The position numbers and the translations under genes are program-made. The notes below the pieces were generated by a model. The model had not been told where the DNA came from. It saw only the letters and a list, made by a program, of their open reading frames with translations, and ran no database searches. A stretch of 11,664 bases of DNA from an uncultured Bacillaceae bacterium (GTDB lineage: Bacteria > Bacillota > Bacilli > Bacillales > Cytobacillaceae), in contig CALKIU010000067.1 of assembly GCA_937995745.1 (NCBI GenBank), positions 1-11,664 on the forward strand, written 5' to 3'. Below, piece by piece: positions 1-7,306 of this stretch. The first letter of the stretch is position 1. Each line of letters starts with the position of its first letter.

Positions 1-12
1 GCCATTCTATTC

Positions 13-21
13 TGCGATAAT
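13..21 (+). promoter_or_regulatory. Candidate extended -10 promoter for the first SGNH-like gene
   Basis: The sequence TGCGATAAT fits the extended -10 form TGnTATAAT with one mismatch. It lies about 75 nt before the start at 97. Any -35 element would fall outside the window. Two other genes here also have extended -10 promoters, which makes the call more plausible, but it rests on motif match alone. Confidence 0.35.
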
Positions 22-96
22 AATCACAAAACTTTTGGCGTTTTTTTGAAAAGTAAATCTGCACAGAAAATACAACTCAGATTTGGAGGTTTTTTA

Positions 97-882
97 ATGA
101 AACGTTTGTTAAGCATCTTTCTCGCCGCAATTTGCGTGATTGTTCTTATTGCCGGACAAATTCACTGGAAGGGCAAAACCGCTATTCCCAACAAGCAAGA
201 AAAAGCCAAAGAAGGAAAGATAAGCGAAACAAGAGATATCGCAGAGGAACAGCGGTTTGAAGCCCTTCTTTCCTTCGCAGCCAACTGGCCGGAGGAAGCT
301 TCAACTGCGTTTGCGCAAAAACTGAGGAAAGAAGAGCCATATAAGATTGTCTTCGCCGGTTCGGAGGCGCTCGGAGAGGGAGCGGACAGCTGGCCGGAGA
401 TTGTGGCGGAGAGAATGGCGCGGACATACGGGGATGTTTTTGATTTTGCCTTCTTGTCTTATGACCTGACTTCAACCGAATTTGTCGAACAAAACAAGGT
501 GCAAGATTTGATAAAAGAAGAAGCCGATTTAATATTGCTCGAACCGTTCACCTTAAATGATAACGGACGGGTCGTCATTGAAACGTCGCTGGAAAACATT
601 GAGCGCATTATTGATGCGGTTCTTGATGCAAAACAAGACACTGTTTTTCTGCTCCAGCCGCCCCAACCCATTTACAATGCGTCCTGGTACTTATTCCAGC
701 TGGAAAACTTGCAGCGGTTTGCGGAACAATCCGGCATTCCTTATTTAAACCATTGGGAAGCCTGGCCGGACACAAAGGACCCGGCGATTAATCAATATTT
801 AACAAATGACCGGAGCGCTCCCAATGAGGAAGGCCATAAATTGTGGGCCGAATTTTTAATTGACTATTTTATTGCGAACTGA
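97..882 (+). CDS. Membrane-anchored SGNH/GDSL-like protein (paralogue A)
   Basis: The protein is 261 residues. I chose ATG 97 because GGAGG lies at 85-89 with 7-nt spacing and the hydrophobic segment then begins at once; an upstream in-frame ATG at 46 lacks such a site. Residues 4-20 form a signal anchor or signal peptide, residues 25-52 a charged linker, and residues 82-261 an SGNH-like fold. The fold has a G-S-E-A-L-G block near 88-93, a block III-like LNDNG at 153-157, QPP at 187-189 and D-R-S-A-P-N...GH at 238-247. In active SGNH enzymes the last block is usually DxxHPN; here the His position is Ala241. The nucleophile block is also not a clean GDS. The protein probably acts outside the membrane, as an ester hydrolase, an O-acetyl-handling enzyme or a non-catalytic binder. 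It is closely similar to the protein at 3868-4698, and the two flank the tyrosine kinase module. Fold assignment is fairly secure; activity is unknown. Confidence 0.8.
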   Translation: MKRLLSIFLAAICVIVLIAGQIHWKGKTAIPNKQEKAKEGKISETRDIAEEQRFEALLSFAANWPEEASTAFAQKLRKEEPYKIVFAGSEALGEGADSWPEIVAERMARTYGDVFDFAFLSYDLTSTEFVEQNKVQDLIKEEADLILLEPFTLNDNGRVVIETSLENIERIIDAVLDAKQDTVFLLQPPQPIYNASWYLFQLENLQRFAEQSGIPYLNHWEAWPDTKDPAINQYLTNDRSAPNEEGHKLWAEFLIDYFIAN

Positions 883-916
883 CATTTCTTAAAGAGCACA
901 GAAATCATTTGCTTAT

Positions 917-957
917 AAAAAAGCCTGGCACCGTATTTCGGCACCAGGCTTTTTTTT
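917..957. terminator. Bidirectional intrinsic terminator
   Basis: The stem pairs AAAAAAGCCTGG with CCAGGCTTTTTT, then a 2x2 internal mismatch, then CCG/CGG around a short loop. Eight Ts follow on the plus strand and an A-tract precedes, giving a U-tract on the minus strand too. It sits between convergent genes ending at 882 and 960 and can serve both. Confidence 0.9.
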
Positions 958-959
958 CA

Positions 960-1727
960 TTAAAAAATTCCAAAAAGCTTTTTCTTTCTCATCCGGACCG
1001 GTTCATCGCGGAAAACCCTTTTGCCTTCCAAAAGGAGGTCGGCATTTTCTTGAAAAAGATAAACCGCATCGAAACCGAATTCTTTTTCCAACACTTCATA
1101 AGCGTCATTCATTTTAAACGTCCGGTTGACCATATTATGGGCATCCGAGGCGACAAAATGGGTCAAATTGGCTTCCACCATTTGCAGGCTGAATTTTTTG
1201 ATCTTTTTCCCGAAAAAGCCGGCCAGACTGGCGGCGGTGACTTGGGTCAGCGCACCTTTTTTTACAAGCTGATAAAGCAGTTCCGGCCGCTCGAGGAAAT
1301 CCCTGTTCCGCTCAGGATGAACAATAATCGGTACAAGTCCGGCCAATTGGATTTCAAATAAAAGCTGCTCCGTATAGTAGGGAACATGGTCGGACGGCAG
1401 CTCAACGAAAAGGTATTTTCCGTCATCGTTGAGAGTGAGGATTTCCCCTTTCCGGTAATCATCAATGATTTCTCCGTAGATGCGCGGCTCCTGTCCGGGC
1501 AGGACTGTCAGGGGGATGTTCTCCTCCTTCAGGGCTCCGTTCAGCTTGGCCGTGGCGGCTACAATGTCTTCTTTTTTGTTGATATAATGACCGTTCTTGT
1601 GATGCGGAGTGGCAATAATGGTCTTTATGCCCTCGGCAACAGCTCCCCGCGCCAATGCCAAGCTTTCCTCCAAATTTCCAGCCCCGTCGTCAACCCCGGG
1701 GAGGATGTGGCAATGGATATCGATCAC
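960..1727 (-). CDS. ywqE: PHP-family protein tyrosine phosphatase (YwqE/CpsB-like)
   Basis: The protein is 255 residues, about the usual length for YwqE. It removes phosphate from the tyrosine cluster of the partner BY-kinase and from kinase substrates, using a metal-dependent PHP active site in the cytoplasm. Metal-binding motifs are visible: H-C-H at 5-7, DD at 13-14, PHH at 41-43, GQE at 78-80, HPERN at 137-141 and SDAHN at 194-198. The start is GTG at 1727, behind an AAAGGGGGA ribosome site; starting there gives the family N-terminus MIDIHCH. The C-terminus ends in a basic RKKKLFG segment, as in B. subtilis YwqE. It lies downstream of the modulator and kinase genes in the same direction, but is separated from them by about 250 bp with its own promoter and a leader hairpin, so it may be regulated independently. 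It ends at the bidirectional terminator near 917-957. Confidence 0.95.
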   Translation of the reverse strand: MIDIHCHILPGVDDGAGNLEESLALARGAVAEGIKTIIATPHHKNGHYINKKEDIVAATAKLNGALKEENIPLTVLPGQEPRIYGEIIDDYRKGEILTLNDDGKYLFVELPSDHVPYYTEQLLFEIQLAGLVPIIVHPERNRDFLERPELLYQLVKKGALTQVTAASLAGFFGKKIKKFSLQMVEANLTHFVASDAHNMVNRTFKMNDAYEVLEKEFGFDAVYLFQENADLLLEGKRVFRDEPVRMRKKKLFGIF

Positions 1728-1762
1728 TTCTCATGTTCCCCCTTTCTGACGATTAAAAATTG

Positions 1763-1794
1763 CGGCACGAGGCCGTAATAGAAATCTCGTGCCG
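1763..1794. terminator. Hairpin upstream of ywqE: terminator or attenuator
   Basis: CGGCACGAG (1763-1771) pairs with CTCGTGCCG (1786-1794), a perfect 9-bp stem with a 14-nt loop. A strong T-rich tract follows on the plus strand; on the minus strand the hairpin is followed by CAATTTTTAAT. In the minus direction it lies between the ywqE promoter and its ribosome site, so it could end kinase-operon transcripts or attenuate ywqE. In the plus direction it would stop RNA antisense to ywqE. Confidence 0.65.
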
Positions 1795-1829
1795 GTGATT
1801 TTTTCTTTTTTGTTAACGGATTTCTAAAG

Positions 1830-1866
1830 ATACTGTACAGTATAACACCTTTTGTGTTCATCTTAA
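1830..1866 (-). promoter_or_regulatory. Candidate ywqE promoter with overlapping palindromes
   Basis: On the minus strand, TTAAGA (1861-1866) is separated by 16 nt from TATACT (1839-1844), matching SigA elements 4/6 and 5/6. A perfect 14-bp palindrome, ATACTGTACAGTAT (1830-1843), covers the -10 and the predicted start point. A second inverted repeat, AACAC-N5-GTGTT (1844-1858), fills the spacer. Either could be a repressor site; the regulator is unknown. Confidence 0.5.
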
Positions 1867-1955
1867 CGCTAATAACTTTACACCGCAATATCTTTTTAAG
1901 AAGTTAACAAAAATTGGTTTATAGAGGTGTTTTCTTTATGTATGCAGTTTAGGTT

Positions 1956-1974
1956 GGGAGCTTAAACATCTCCC
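1956..1974 (-). repeat. Short inverted repeat after ywqD
   Basis: GGGAG and CTCCC flank a 9-nt loop just after the kinase stop codon. No U-tract follows on the minus strand, so it is a weak terminator candidate at best; it could instead protect the mRNA 3' end. Confidence 0.3.
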
Positions 1975-1976
1975 GC

Positions 1977-2678
1977 CTATTTTGCCCCGTGATAGTAATA
2001 ATAATGGGTTTGATCCTGCTTTTTATTGTTCAAAATGGCGCCAAGCAATCTTCCTTTTGCGTTGAGCAACAGCTCTTTCGCTTTTTTGGCCGCAAGTTTT
2101 TCCGTTTTCCCCGCTGAAACGACAAGAATGGTACCGTCGCATTTGTTGGCAATGATTTGTCCGTCAGTGACTGCCAAGATGGGCGGGGTGTCAAAAATGA
2201 CTAAGTCAAATTGCTCTTTTACGGTTTCAAAAAACTTTTCAAACGCTTTCGAACTCAGCATTTCCGCCGGATTGGGCGGAATCGGCCCGCTCGTGAGCAC
2301 ATAAAGATTTTCCACGCCGCCGTCCTCAATGGCTTCTTCCAGCGTGCACCTTTTGGTCAATACGCTTGTCAGGCCGTGAATGTTCATCAAATTGAACGTA
2401 TAATGAATCGTTGGTTTCCGCAGGTCGGCATCGACAAGGAGAACCTTTTTCCCTTGCTGGGCGAAAACAACGGCAATGTTGGCGGCTGTCGTTGTTTTGC
2501 CTTCTCCCGGCGCCGTGGAGGTGAACATTAATGTTTTTAAGTCATCATCAACGGCAGAAAAAAGAATGTTCGTCCGGATGGTCCGGTACTGTTCGGACAC
2601 GGGTGATTTCGGCTTTACTTTTGTGATTAAAAGGCGCGGTTTGCGGTTATACTTTTCTTTTTTGCGTTTACGAGCCAA
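1977..2678 (-). CDS. ywqD: BY-type protein tyrosine kinase (YwqD/PtkA-like)
   Basis: This is a cytoplasmic BY-kinase of 233 residues that autophosphorylates on C-terminal tyrosines and phosphorylates other proteins when bound to its membrane modulator. Visible features are the oligomerisation motif EQYRTIR (EX2RX2R, about 29-35), Walker A PGEGKTT (57-63), Walker A' VLLVDADLRKP (79-89), Walker B LVIFDTPP (159-166) and a tyrosine cluster YYYY (226-229). I chose TTG 2678 because GGGGTG precedes it by 6 nt and the product then begins with a basic tail like B. subtilis YwqD. The in-frame GTG at 2687 lies inside that ribosome site. The start overlaps the end of ywqC by 11 nt, so the pair is probably translationally coupled. 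Family assignment is secure; the start is likely. Confidence 0.95.
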   Translation of the reverse strand: MARKRKKEKYNRKPRLLITKVKPKSPVSEQYRTIRTNILFSAVDDDLKTLMFTSTAPGEGKTTTAANIAVVFAQQGKKVLLVDADLRKPTIHYTFNLMNIHGLTSVLTKRCTLEEAIEDGGVENLYVLTSGPIPPNPAEMLSSKAFEKFFETVKEQFDLVIFDTPPILAVTDGQIIANKCDGTILVVSAGKTEKLAAKKAKELLLNAKGRLLGAILNNKKQDQTHYYYYHGAK

Positions 2679-3423
2679 TGTTTTCACCCCCGCGGGCAGG
2701 TTTTCTCATCGCCTGCACGACTTCATTTTCTTTCACAAAGTCGGTAATATCCATGATGACGCCGATAACAGGGAGCTCGAGCGTATTTTCGATGTCCTGC
2801 TCTGTCTTAATTGTATTGTCAAGAAATTCAAGCAGAAAGGCCAGGCCGACTCCAAGCATTAAACCGATGACGGCAGCGATGGCGATGTTCAGGAGGGGTT
2901 TCGGTTCAACCGGAGCCTGGTTTTCGGAGACCTTCGCCCTAGACCATTGTTTTATGCTTGCATTCATTTCCTGCTGAATTTCTTTTTCAAAAATCTGGGC
3001 AGTCATATTGGCAATCTCGGCAGCCCGGTACGGGTCCGTGTCTTTTACGGAAATATAGATGACATGAGACTCTTTATTGTTAGAGACATTAATTTTTCTT
3101 GCCAACTGCCCCATTGTCATATCAAGTTCGAGCTCATTCAACACTTTTTCAAGAATTTTATCGCTTTTGATTAAATCGTTATATGTATTTATTAATTTCA
3201 AATTAGTCTGGATTTCCGTTAAACTGTTTGAATCCGATTCCAGTTTTTTATCCGCGCCGTATGCCATCATCGTGGTCTTAACCTCATATACCGGCGTCAA
3301 CACAAAATAACTGACCGCAGCACTAATGGCAACAGCGGCAAGCGTAATCGTGATGATGAGAAAAAGGCGTTTTTTCAATACTTGAAAGAGCTCCTGCAGG
3401 CTGATCGTTTGTTCCTGTTCCAT
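2668..3423 (-). CDS. ywqC: Wzz-like transmembrane modulator of the tyrosine kinase (YwqC/TkmA-like)
   Basis: The protein is 251 residues with the layout of a Wzz-type polysaccharide co-polymerase or BY-kinase activator: a short cytoplasmic N-terminus, TM1 (about 19-42), an extracellular region with helical stretches (about 45-170), a proline-rich run APVEPKP (170-176) just before TM2 (about 178-200), and a cytoplasmic tail (201-251). In the family this C-terminal tail binds the kinase and stimulates its ATPase and kinase activity. The ATG at 3423 is preceded by AGGAGG, but the spacing of about 13 nt is longer than ideal. It is the first gene of the minus-strand operon, read from an extended -10 promoter near 3495-3503, and overlaps the kinase gene. 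It is the only modulator in a window with two kinases. Confidence 0.93.
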   Translation of the reverse strand: MEQEQTISLQELFQVLKKRLFLIITITLAAVAISAAVSYFVLTPVYEVKTTMMAYGADKKLESDSNSLTEIQTNLKLINTYNDLIKSDKILEKVLNELELDMTMGQLARKINVSNNKESHVIYISVKDTDPYRAAEIANMTAQIFEKEIQQEMNASIKQWSRAKVSENQAPVEPKPLLNIAIAAVIGLMLGVGLAFLLEFLDNTIKTEQDIENTLELPVIGVIMDITDFVKENEVVQAMRKPARGGENIGS

Positions 3424-3494
3424 GATATTTTATTTTCCTCCTAAAAGTTGCTAGAGTAGTTAGAACATTTAAAAAATACGTTGAACACTGCAAT

Positions 3495-3503
3495 ATTATA
3501 GCA
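3495..3503 (-). promoter_or_regulatory. Extended -10 promoter of ywqC-ywqD
   Basis: On the minus strand the sequence TGCTATAAT is a perfect extended -10 element. No good -35 is present at 16-18 nt, which fits the extended -10 class. It lies about 72 nt before the ywqC start. Confidence 0.6.
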
Positions 3504-3530
3504 TAATATATCCTATGATTGTGAGATTGA

Positions 3531-3551
3531 TGTCATAATTTTGTTAATAGA
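3531..3551 (+). repeat. Regulatory direct repeat, copy 1
   Basis: A 21-bp stretch beginning TGTCATAATTTTG and ending TTAATAGAC matches the copy at 3773-3793 at 19 of 21 positions. Similarity continues loosely into T-rich sequence with TGTC words at 3562 and 3573. It lies upstream of the ywqC promoter and may be an operator. Confidence 0.55.
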
Positions 3552-3772
3552 CGAAGGATTTTGTCTGTTTTTTGTCTTTTTTGTTTGAAAATTGTGTGAT
3601 GCGGGGGAATTGAGGGAAGTGCACGTGGGTTATAGAAATGGCCGGGGCACGGTTCTTAGTAACAGGAAACTCGCGGCTCTTTTTAGCGGCTTTCATTCAA
3701 GACGTGTTCAATTCACTTCATAAATTCTTTTGCGGCTAATAGATTATTATAGAGTCCAAAACAAACTGTCAT

Positions 3773-3793
3773 TGTCACAATTTTGTTAATACA
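3773..3793 (+). repeat. Regulatory direct repeat, copy 2
   Basis: This copy begins TGTCACAATTTTG and lies just upstream of the promoter of the second SGNH-like gene. TGTC words follow at 3795 and 3805; the latter, TTTTTGTCGAG, is one base from the Spo0A-box core TGTCGAA. The binding protein is not known. Confidence 0.55.
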
Positions 3794-3825
3794 CTGTCGG
3801 TTTTTGTCGAGTTTTTATCATAAAC

Positions 3826-3834
3826 TGTTATAAT
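3826..3834 (+). promoter_or_regulatory. Extended -10 promoter of the second SGNH-like gene
   Basis: TGTTATAAT is a perfect extended -10 element, 33 nt before the TTG start at 3868. A possible TTGTCG -35 is spaced 19 nt away, which is too long to count on. Confidence 0.65.
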
Positions 3835-3867
3835 CTTTATAGATAGACTAATTTCGGGGTGATTTAT

Positions 3868-4698
3868 TTGAGGGCATTTCTAGCAACGATACTCGCAATT
3901 CTTTGTATCGCGGTATTAGTCGGCGGACATATACATTGGAACAACAAAATCAGCGAAGCAGTGAAACAGCCGGCTGCAGAAGCGGTCAAAGACAACGAAG
4001 CAAAAGAAAGTAAAAAAGAAAACAAACAGGAATCCAAGAAAGATGAGCAAAACAGCGATGAAGAAAAGCATGCCGCCCTGTTGGCCTATGCGGCAAACTG
4101 GCCCGAGAAAGCCGTTCAAGGACTGGAACAGGCTTTGAAAGACGGCAGACCGTATAAAATTGTCTTTGCCGGTTCTGAATCTCTCGGCACAGGAGACAAC
4201 AGCTGGCCCATGCTCGTGCAAAAAGCACTCGCTGATACATACGGACAATCCGTCTTTACTTTTGAGGTTTATTCTTATCCGTTCAGCACTTATCAATACT
4301 TAAATGCGGGAAAAGAAAAAGAGTTGGCGGAAGCAAAGGCGGATATGATCATTCTCGAACCGTTTACCTTAAATGACAACGGCATACTGCCGATTGAAAT
4401 GTCGGAGAAAAATCTCGACACCATTATCGATGCTGTTCAATCGGCCAAAGGTGACACGGTGATTATTCTCCAGCCGCCCCATCCGCTGTACAATGCTTCA
4501 TACTATCAAAACCAAGTAACGAGTCTGGAAGCGTATGCGGAAAACCGCGGTCTGACGTTTATCAACCACTGGGAGGCATGGCCTCCGCTTGATTCAAAAG
4601 AAATTAACGATTACTTGACCGAGGACCGCGAAGCCCCGAACGCAAAAGGACATAAAGTGTGGGCGGATTACTTGATTGATTATTTGATAGCCAAGTAG
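3868..4698 (+). CDS. Membrane-anchored SGNH/GDSL-like protein (paralogue B)
   Basis: The protein is 276 residues. I chose TTG 3868 because GGGGT (3856-3860) precedes it by 7 nt and the product then aligns from its first residues with paralogue A; the in-frame GTG at 3859 lies inside that ribosome site. A signal anchor spans residues 3-20, followed by a highly charged Lys/Glu-rich linker (about 33-67), longer than in A, and an SGNH-like domain (95-276). Shared blocks with A include VFAGSE, EPFTLNDNG, QPP, YNAS, NHWEAWP and D-R-x-A-P-N..GHK.WA. The catalytic His of the usual DxxHPN block is Ala256 here, as in A. It reads divergently from the kinase operon and faces the Ig-like gene, ending at a bidirectional terminator. 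It probably acts at the outer membrane face or cell wall. Whether it hydrolyses esters is open. Confidence 0.82.
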   Translation: MRAFLATILAILCIAVLVGGHIHWNNKISEAVKQPAAEAVKDNEAKESKKENKQESKKDEQNSDEEKHAALLAYAANWPEKAVQGLEQALKDGRPYKIVFAGSESLGTGDNSWPMLVQKALADTYGQSVFTFEVYSYPFSTYQYLNAGKEKELAEAKADMIILEPFTLNDNGILPIEMSEKNLDTIIDAVQSAKGDTVIILQPPHPLYNASYYQNQVTSLEAYAENRGLTFINHWEAWPPLDSKEINDYLTEDREAPNAKGHKVWADYLIDYLIAK

Positions 4699-4699
4699 A

Positions 4700-4738
4700 T
4701 TTCGGGATTAAAGGGGAGTGCCCTCATGATTCCCGAAA
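4700..4738 (+). repeat. Inverted repeat just after the second SGNH-like gene
   Basis: TTTCGGGA (4700-4707) pairs with TCCCGAAA (4731-4738), with an inner AGGG/CCCT hairpin. No T-tract follows, so it is not a standard terminator; the strong one lies at 4750-4794. Confidence 0.4.
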
Positions 4739-4744
4739 GTATGC

Positions 4745-4794
4745 AAAAAGGAAGCAAGTGGAGTGAAATCCACTTGCTTCCTTCTTCTTTTTAT
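4745..4794. terminator. Bidirectional intrinsic terminator
   Basis: GGAAGCAAGTGGA (4750-4762) pairs perfectly with TCCACTTGCTTCC (4769-4781) across a 6-nt loop. A T-rich run follows on the plus strand, and AAAAA before it gives TTTTT on the minus strand. It serves the convergent genes ending at 4698 and 4829. Confidence 0.92.
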
Positions 4795-4811
4795 CTCCTT
4801 GTATGAATTTG

Positions 4812-4824
4812 AGTGCCAGGCACT
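4812..4824. repeat. Short GTGCCAGGCAC palindrome
   Basis: AGTGCC-A-GGCACT sits just beyond the stop codon of the Ig-like gene. The core resembles the GCCTGGCACC arm of the terminator at 917-957. Its role is unknown. Confidence 0.35.
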
Positions 4825-4828
4825 TAAA

Positions 4829-7273
4829 TTAATTGAAATATTCTTCTTCAATTTCTTTGCTTTCCCTGCGCCGTTTGATGTATCTGTATGCGAAAGTTCC
4901 GGCTGCGCCGAGGACGATGGCGATGCCGGCGATGGTTCCGGCAAACAACGGTTTGTTGTCATAAAATTTTCTCAGCGGGCCCTTTTCAACGATCGAAAAG
5001 GGAATGACTTCTTCTGTTTGGTTTCCGGCTTCGTCAGCGGCGATCACTTTGATTTCATGGTCGCCGATTTGCGTGACCGTCATTTTGACGTATTTTTCCC
5101 CGCCTTTCGTGATCACATCGGTCCTGTATATTTTTCCGTTCAGCATGACTTTCAGGAACCGGTCTTCCGGATTTTCAAGCTTGATTTTGGCGAAAACCGG
5201 ATTGTAATAGACGCCGTTTTTCTCGATTCCTTCCAAAATCAGCTTCGGAGGAGTCATGTCGATCGTAAATTCAACGGCAATCGTTTGCACGTTGCCCGCC
5301 TTGTCTTTGACGACAATTTCAAGAAGATGCTTGCCTTCTTCTTTAATCTCCTGACCGAGTTCATAAGGCTCCCCGTTCAAAGTCATGCTGAGAATTTCGT
5401 ATTCGGACAGGTCCTCAATCAACAGTTCCGGAACAATGCCGTCTTTGAAAAATTGGGCGGAGATCGGCTCCATAAACTTAATGACCGGTGCGGTTTTGTC
5501 AATCGTAAAAGAAAGGCTCGCTTCCGTTACGTTGCCCGCCTTGTCGACAATGTAGGCTTCCAGCACATAATCCTGCTCCAGCTCCAGTTTCGTTCCGCTT
5601 ACATAAGGCTTGCCGTTCAAAGTGACTCTCGTTCGTTCTTCGTCGAGATTTTCGTCGTAATACCTGATAACGGGAGTCACATCTTCATTCAAATATCCTT
5701 CCATCACCCCGGAAATATCCAGGGTCGGCGGAGTGACGTCAATCGTGAACGTGAGATTTAATACGTTCTCATTGCCCGCTTTGTCCCGGGCCACAACAAC
5801 AAAATTGTACCTGCCTTCCGATGTCAAGCGGGGAACGTTGCCCGTGACATCCCGGCCGTTCATCGTAATGGACACAATCCGGTCGTCATGATTGCTCAAT
5901 ACAAAGATGGGTGTGAATTTTTTGTTGTAATAGCCGCCGTCCGTAATGATCCTGTATTCCCCGGATATGTACGGCGTAATGACCGGCTTGGTCTTATCAA
6001 TCGTAAAACTGATCTCCCTGGTCACATTGCCGGCTTTGACTTCAATTTCATACTTTCCTTCCTTTGTAAAGGTATGGCTCAAAGCGGCCATGCTTCCCAT
6101 GAATGACAAGCTGCCCGCATCGTAACTTTTGTTGTTGCGGGTCACTTTCACGCTGACGCTGTTTTTCGATGCATTTGAAACTGAAATCAAAACCTCTCTG
6201 TTCGAATTGTAAACCGCTCCGTTCGTTACTCCGGAAATGGTTATCTCCGGTTTGGCTGCCCCTACGGTGTAAGTATAGGTCCCTTCCCGGCTGTAGCCCG
6301 CGTTGTCTTTCGACTGCCATTCAACACGATAATTTCCACTTAATACATTGCCGTTTTCGTCTTTAGGAAGATCGACAACCGCCTGTGCGGTAAAAGGGTC
6401 TATTCTCGAAAAAGAAACATTGAGAACGGAGCCATTGTGGGAAACTGTGGCCGATGTCTTTTCAAGATTCAATGTGTAATCTTTCAATGTAATGATAAGC
6501 TTGTCGCCGACCCGCATCGCTGACAAGTCAGGTCCGGAGCGGTCAATAATAAAACTTAGCTCTTTTGTGCCGGTGACTCCGTGGCTATTCTTGGCAACAA
6601 CTTGGAAATAGTAGCGGCCTTCTTTGTCAAACGTTTGTTTAAACGTTCCGCCATCCATCGTTCCGAGCGAATGTTTGCCGCCGTTCAGATCGGTTCTTTC
6701 CGCAATGAATTTGTCAATTGTAAAACCGCTGTCGTCATTCACGGTGATGGTGATGGTTCTTGGGTCCGTATAGATGCCGTTATGGGACGCACCGGAAATA
6801 GAAATCTTGGGCCCGGCAATTTTCGTGATGGTGAAGCTTCTGACGATGGGTTTGTCCGAAGAGTTGGCCCACGAATTCGCATAAACGGTGATCGTGAACT
6901 CCGTTTTTCCGTCATTGGGGAGATGGGCTGTCACCGTATAGACGCCGTTTCCGTTATGCTCGGGAGTCGGTATGTTGGCTTCGTTTGAAGCCGTAATCTC
7001 AAAAGGACGGCCGGACGGATTTTCCGCCTTTTGATAATCCTCGCTCAAGTTCACTTTAAAGGTAACCGTCGAACTTTTCGTCGTCCAATTTCTGTTTCCG
7101 AAGTCCTGGCTGAGATTCCACTCATCCCCGCCGTAAGTGATCGTTTTCGTTCCGGTCCCCTGGGAAAAGACCGTGACGCCGAACATGAGCGTAAACACCG
7201 TAAACAGAATCAGGATTGGAACAACCCGGGCCAGAAAGGTGTTCCTTATCCGTATGTATCGTTTTTCTTTCAA
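4829..7273 (-). CDS. Exported Ig-like repeat surface protein with C-terminal membrane anchor
   Basis: The protein is 814 residues. I use TTG 7273, preceded by GAGG at 8-nt spacing. Residues 1-38 look like a signal peptide with a basic start. Residues 40-150 form a distinct N-terminal beta-rich domain. About seven Ig-like or cadherin-like units of 80-100 residues follow (about 150 to 765), each closing with a strand such as FTIDKTxP or FTIDxTPP; the later ones carry V.LNGKxY and DKAGN, typical of bacterial Ig-like (Big) repeats. A membrane helix spans about 776-798, followed by a 16-residue tail with KRRR and a tyrosine at 812. There is no LPXTG sorting motif and no enzyme domain, so it is probably a membrane-tethered stalk or adhesin-like protein reaching through the wall. 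It may work with the neighbouring surface proteins; that is inference from position only. Confidence 0.88.
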   Translation of the reverse strand: MKEKRYIRIRNTFLARVVPILILFTVFTLMFGVTVFSQGTGTKTITYGGDEWNLSQDFGNRNWTTKSSTVTFKVNLSEDYQKAENPSGRPFEITASNEANIPTPEHNGNGVYTVTAHLPNDGKTEFTITVYANSWANSSDKPIVRSFTITKIAGPKISISGASHNGIYTDPRTITITVNDDSGFTIDKFIAERTDLNGGKHSLGTMDGGTFKQTFDKEGRYYFQVVAKNSHGVTGTKELSFIIDRSGPDLSAMRVGDKLIITLKDYTLNLEKTSATVSHNGSVLNVSFSRIDPFTAQAVVDLPKDENGNVLSGNYRVEWQSKDNAGYSREGTYTYTVGAAKPEITISGVTNGAVYNSNREVLISVSNASKNSVSVKVTRNNKSYDAGSLSFMGSMAALSHTFTKEGKYEIEVKAGNVTREISFTIDKTKPVITPYISGEYRIITDGGYYNKKFTPIFVLSNHDDRIVSITMNGRDVTGNVPRLTSEGRYNFVVVARDKAGNENVLNLTFTIDVTPPTLDISGVMEGYLNEDVTPVIRYYDENLDEERTRVTLNGKPYVSGTKLELEQDYVLEAYIVDKAGNVTEASLSFTIDKTAPVIKFMEPISAQFFKDGIVPELLIEDLSEYEILSMTLNGEPYELGQEIKEEGKHLLEIVVKDKAGNVQTIAVEFTIDMTPPKLILEGIEKNGVYYNPVFAKIKLENPEDRFLKVMLNGKIYRTDVITKGGEKYVKMTVTQIGDHEIKVIAADEAGNQTEEVIPFSIVEKGPLRKFYDNKPLFAGTIAGIAIVLGAAGTFAYRYIKRRRESKEIEEEYFN

Positions 7274-7306
7274 TGTTATCGCCTCGTTTCTCTTTCCATC
7301 GATTTG

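Noticed and set aside
3673..3737. Three GCGGCT words between the divergent promoters
   Set aside because: Six-base direct matches with uneven spacing; too short to separate from chance.
4763..5761. Long plus-strand open frame of 332 codons
   Set aside because: It is entirely antisense to the Ig-like gene, starts inside a terminator, and its residue composition looks like a reverse-strand shadow.
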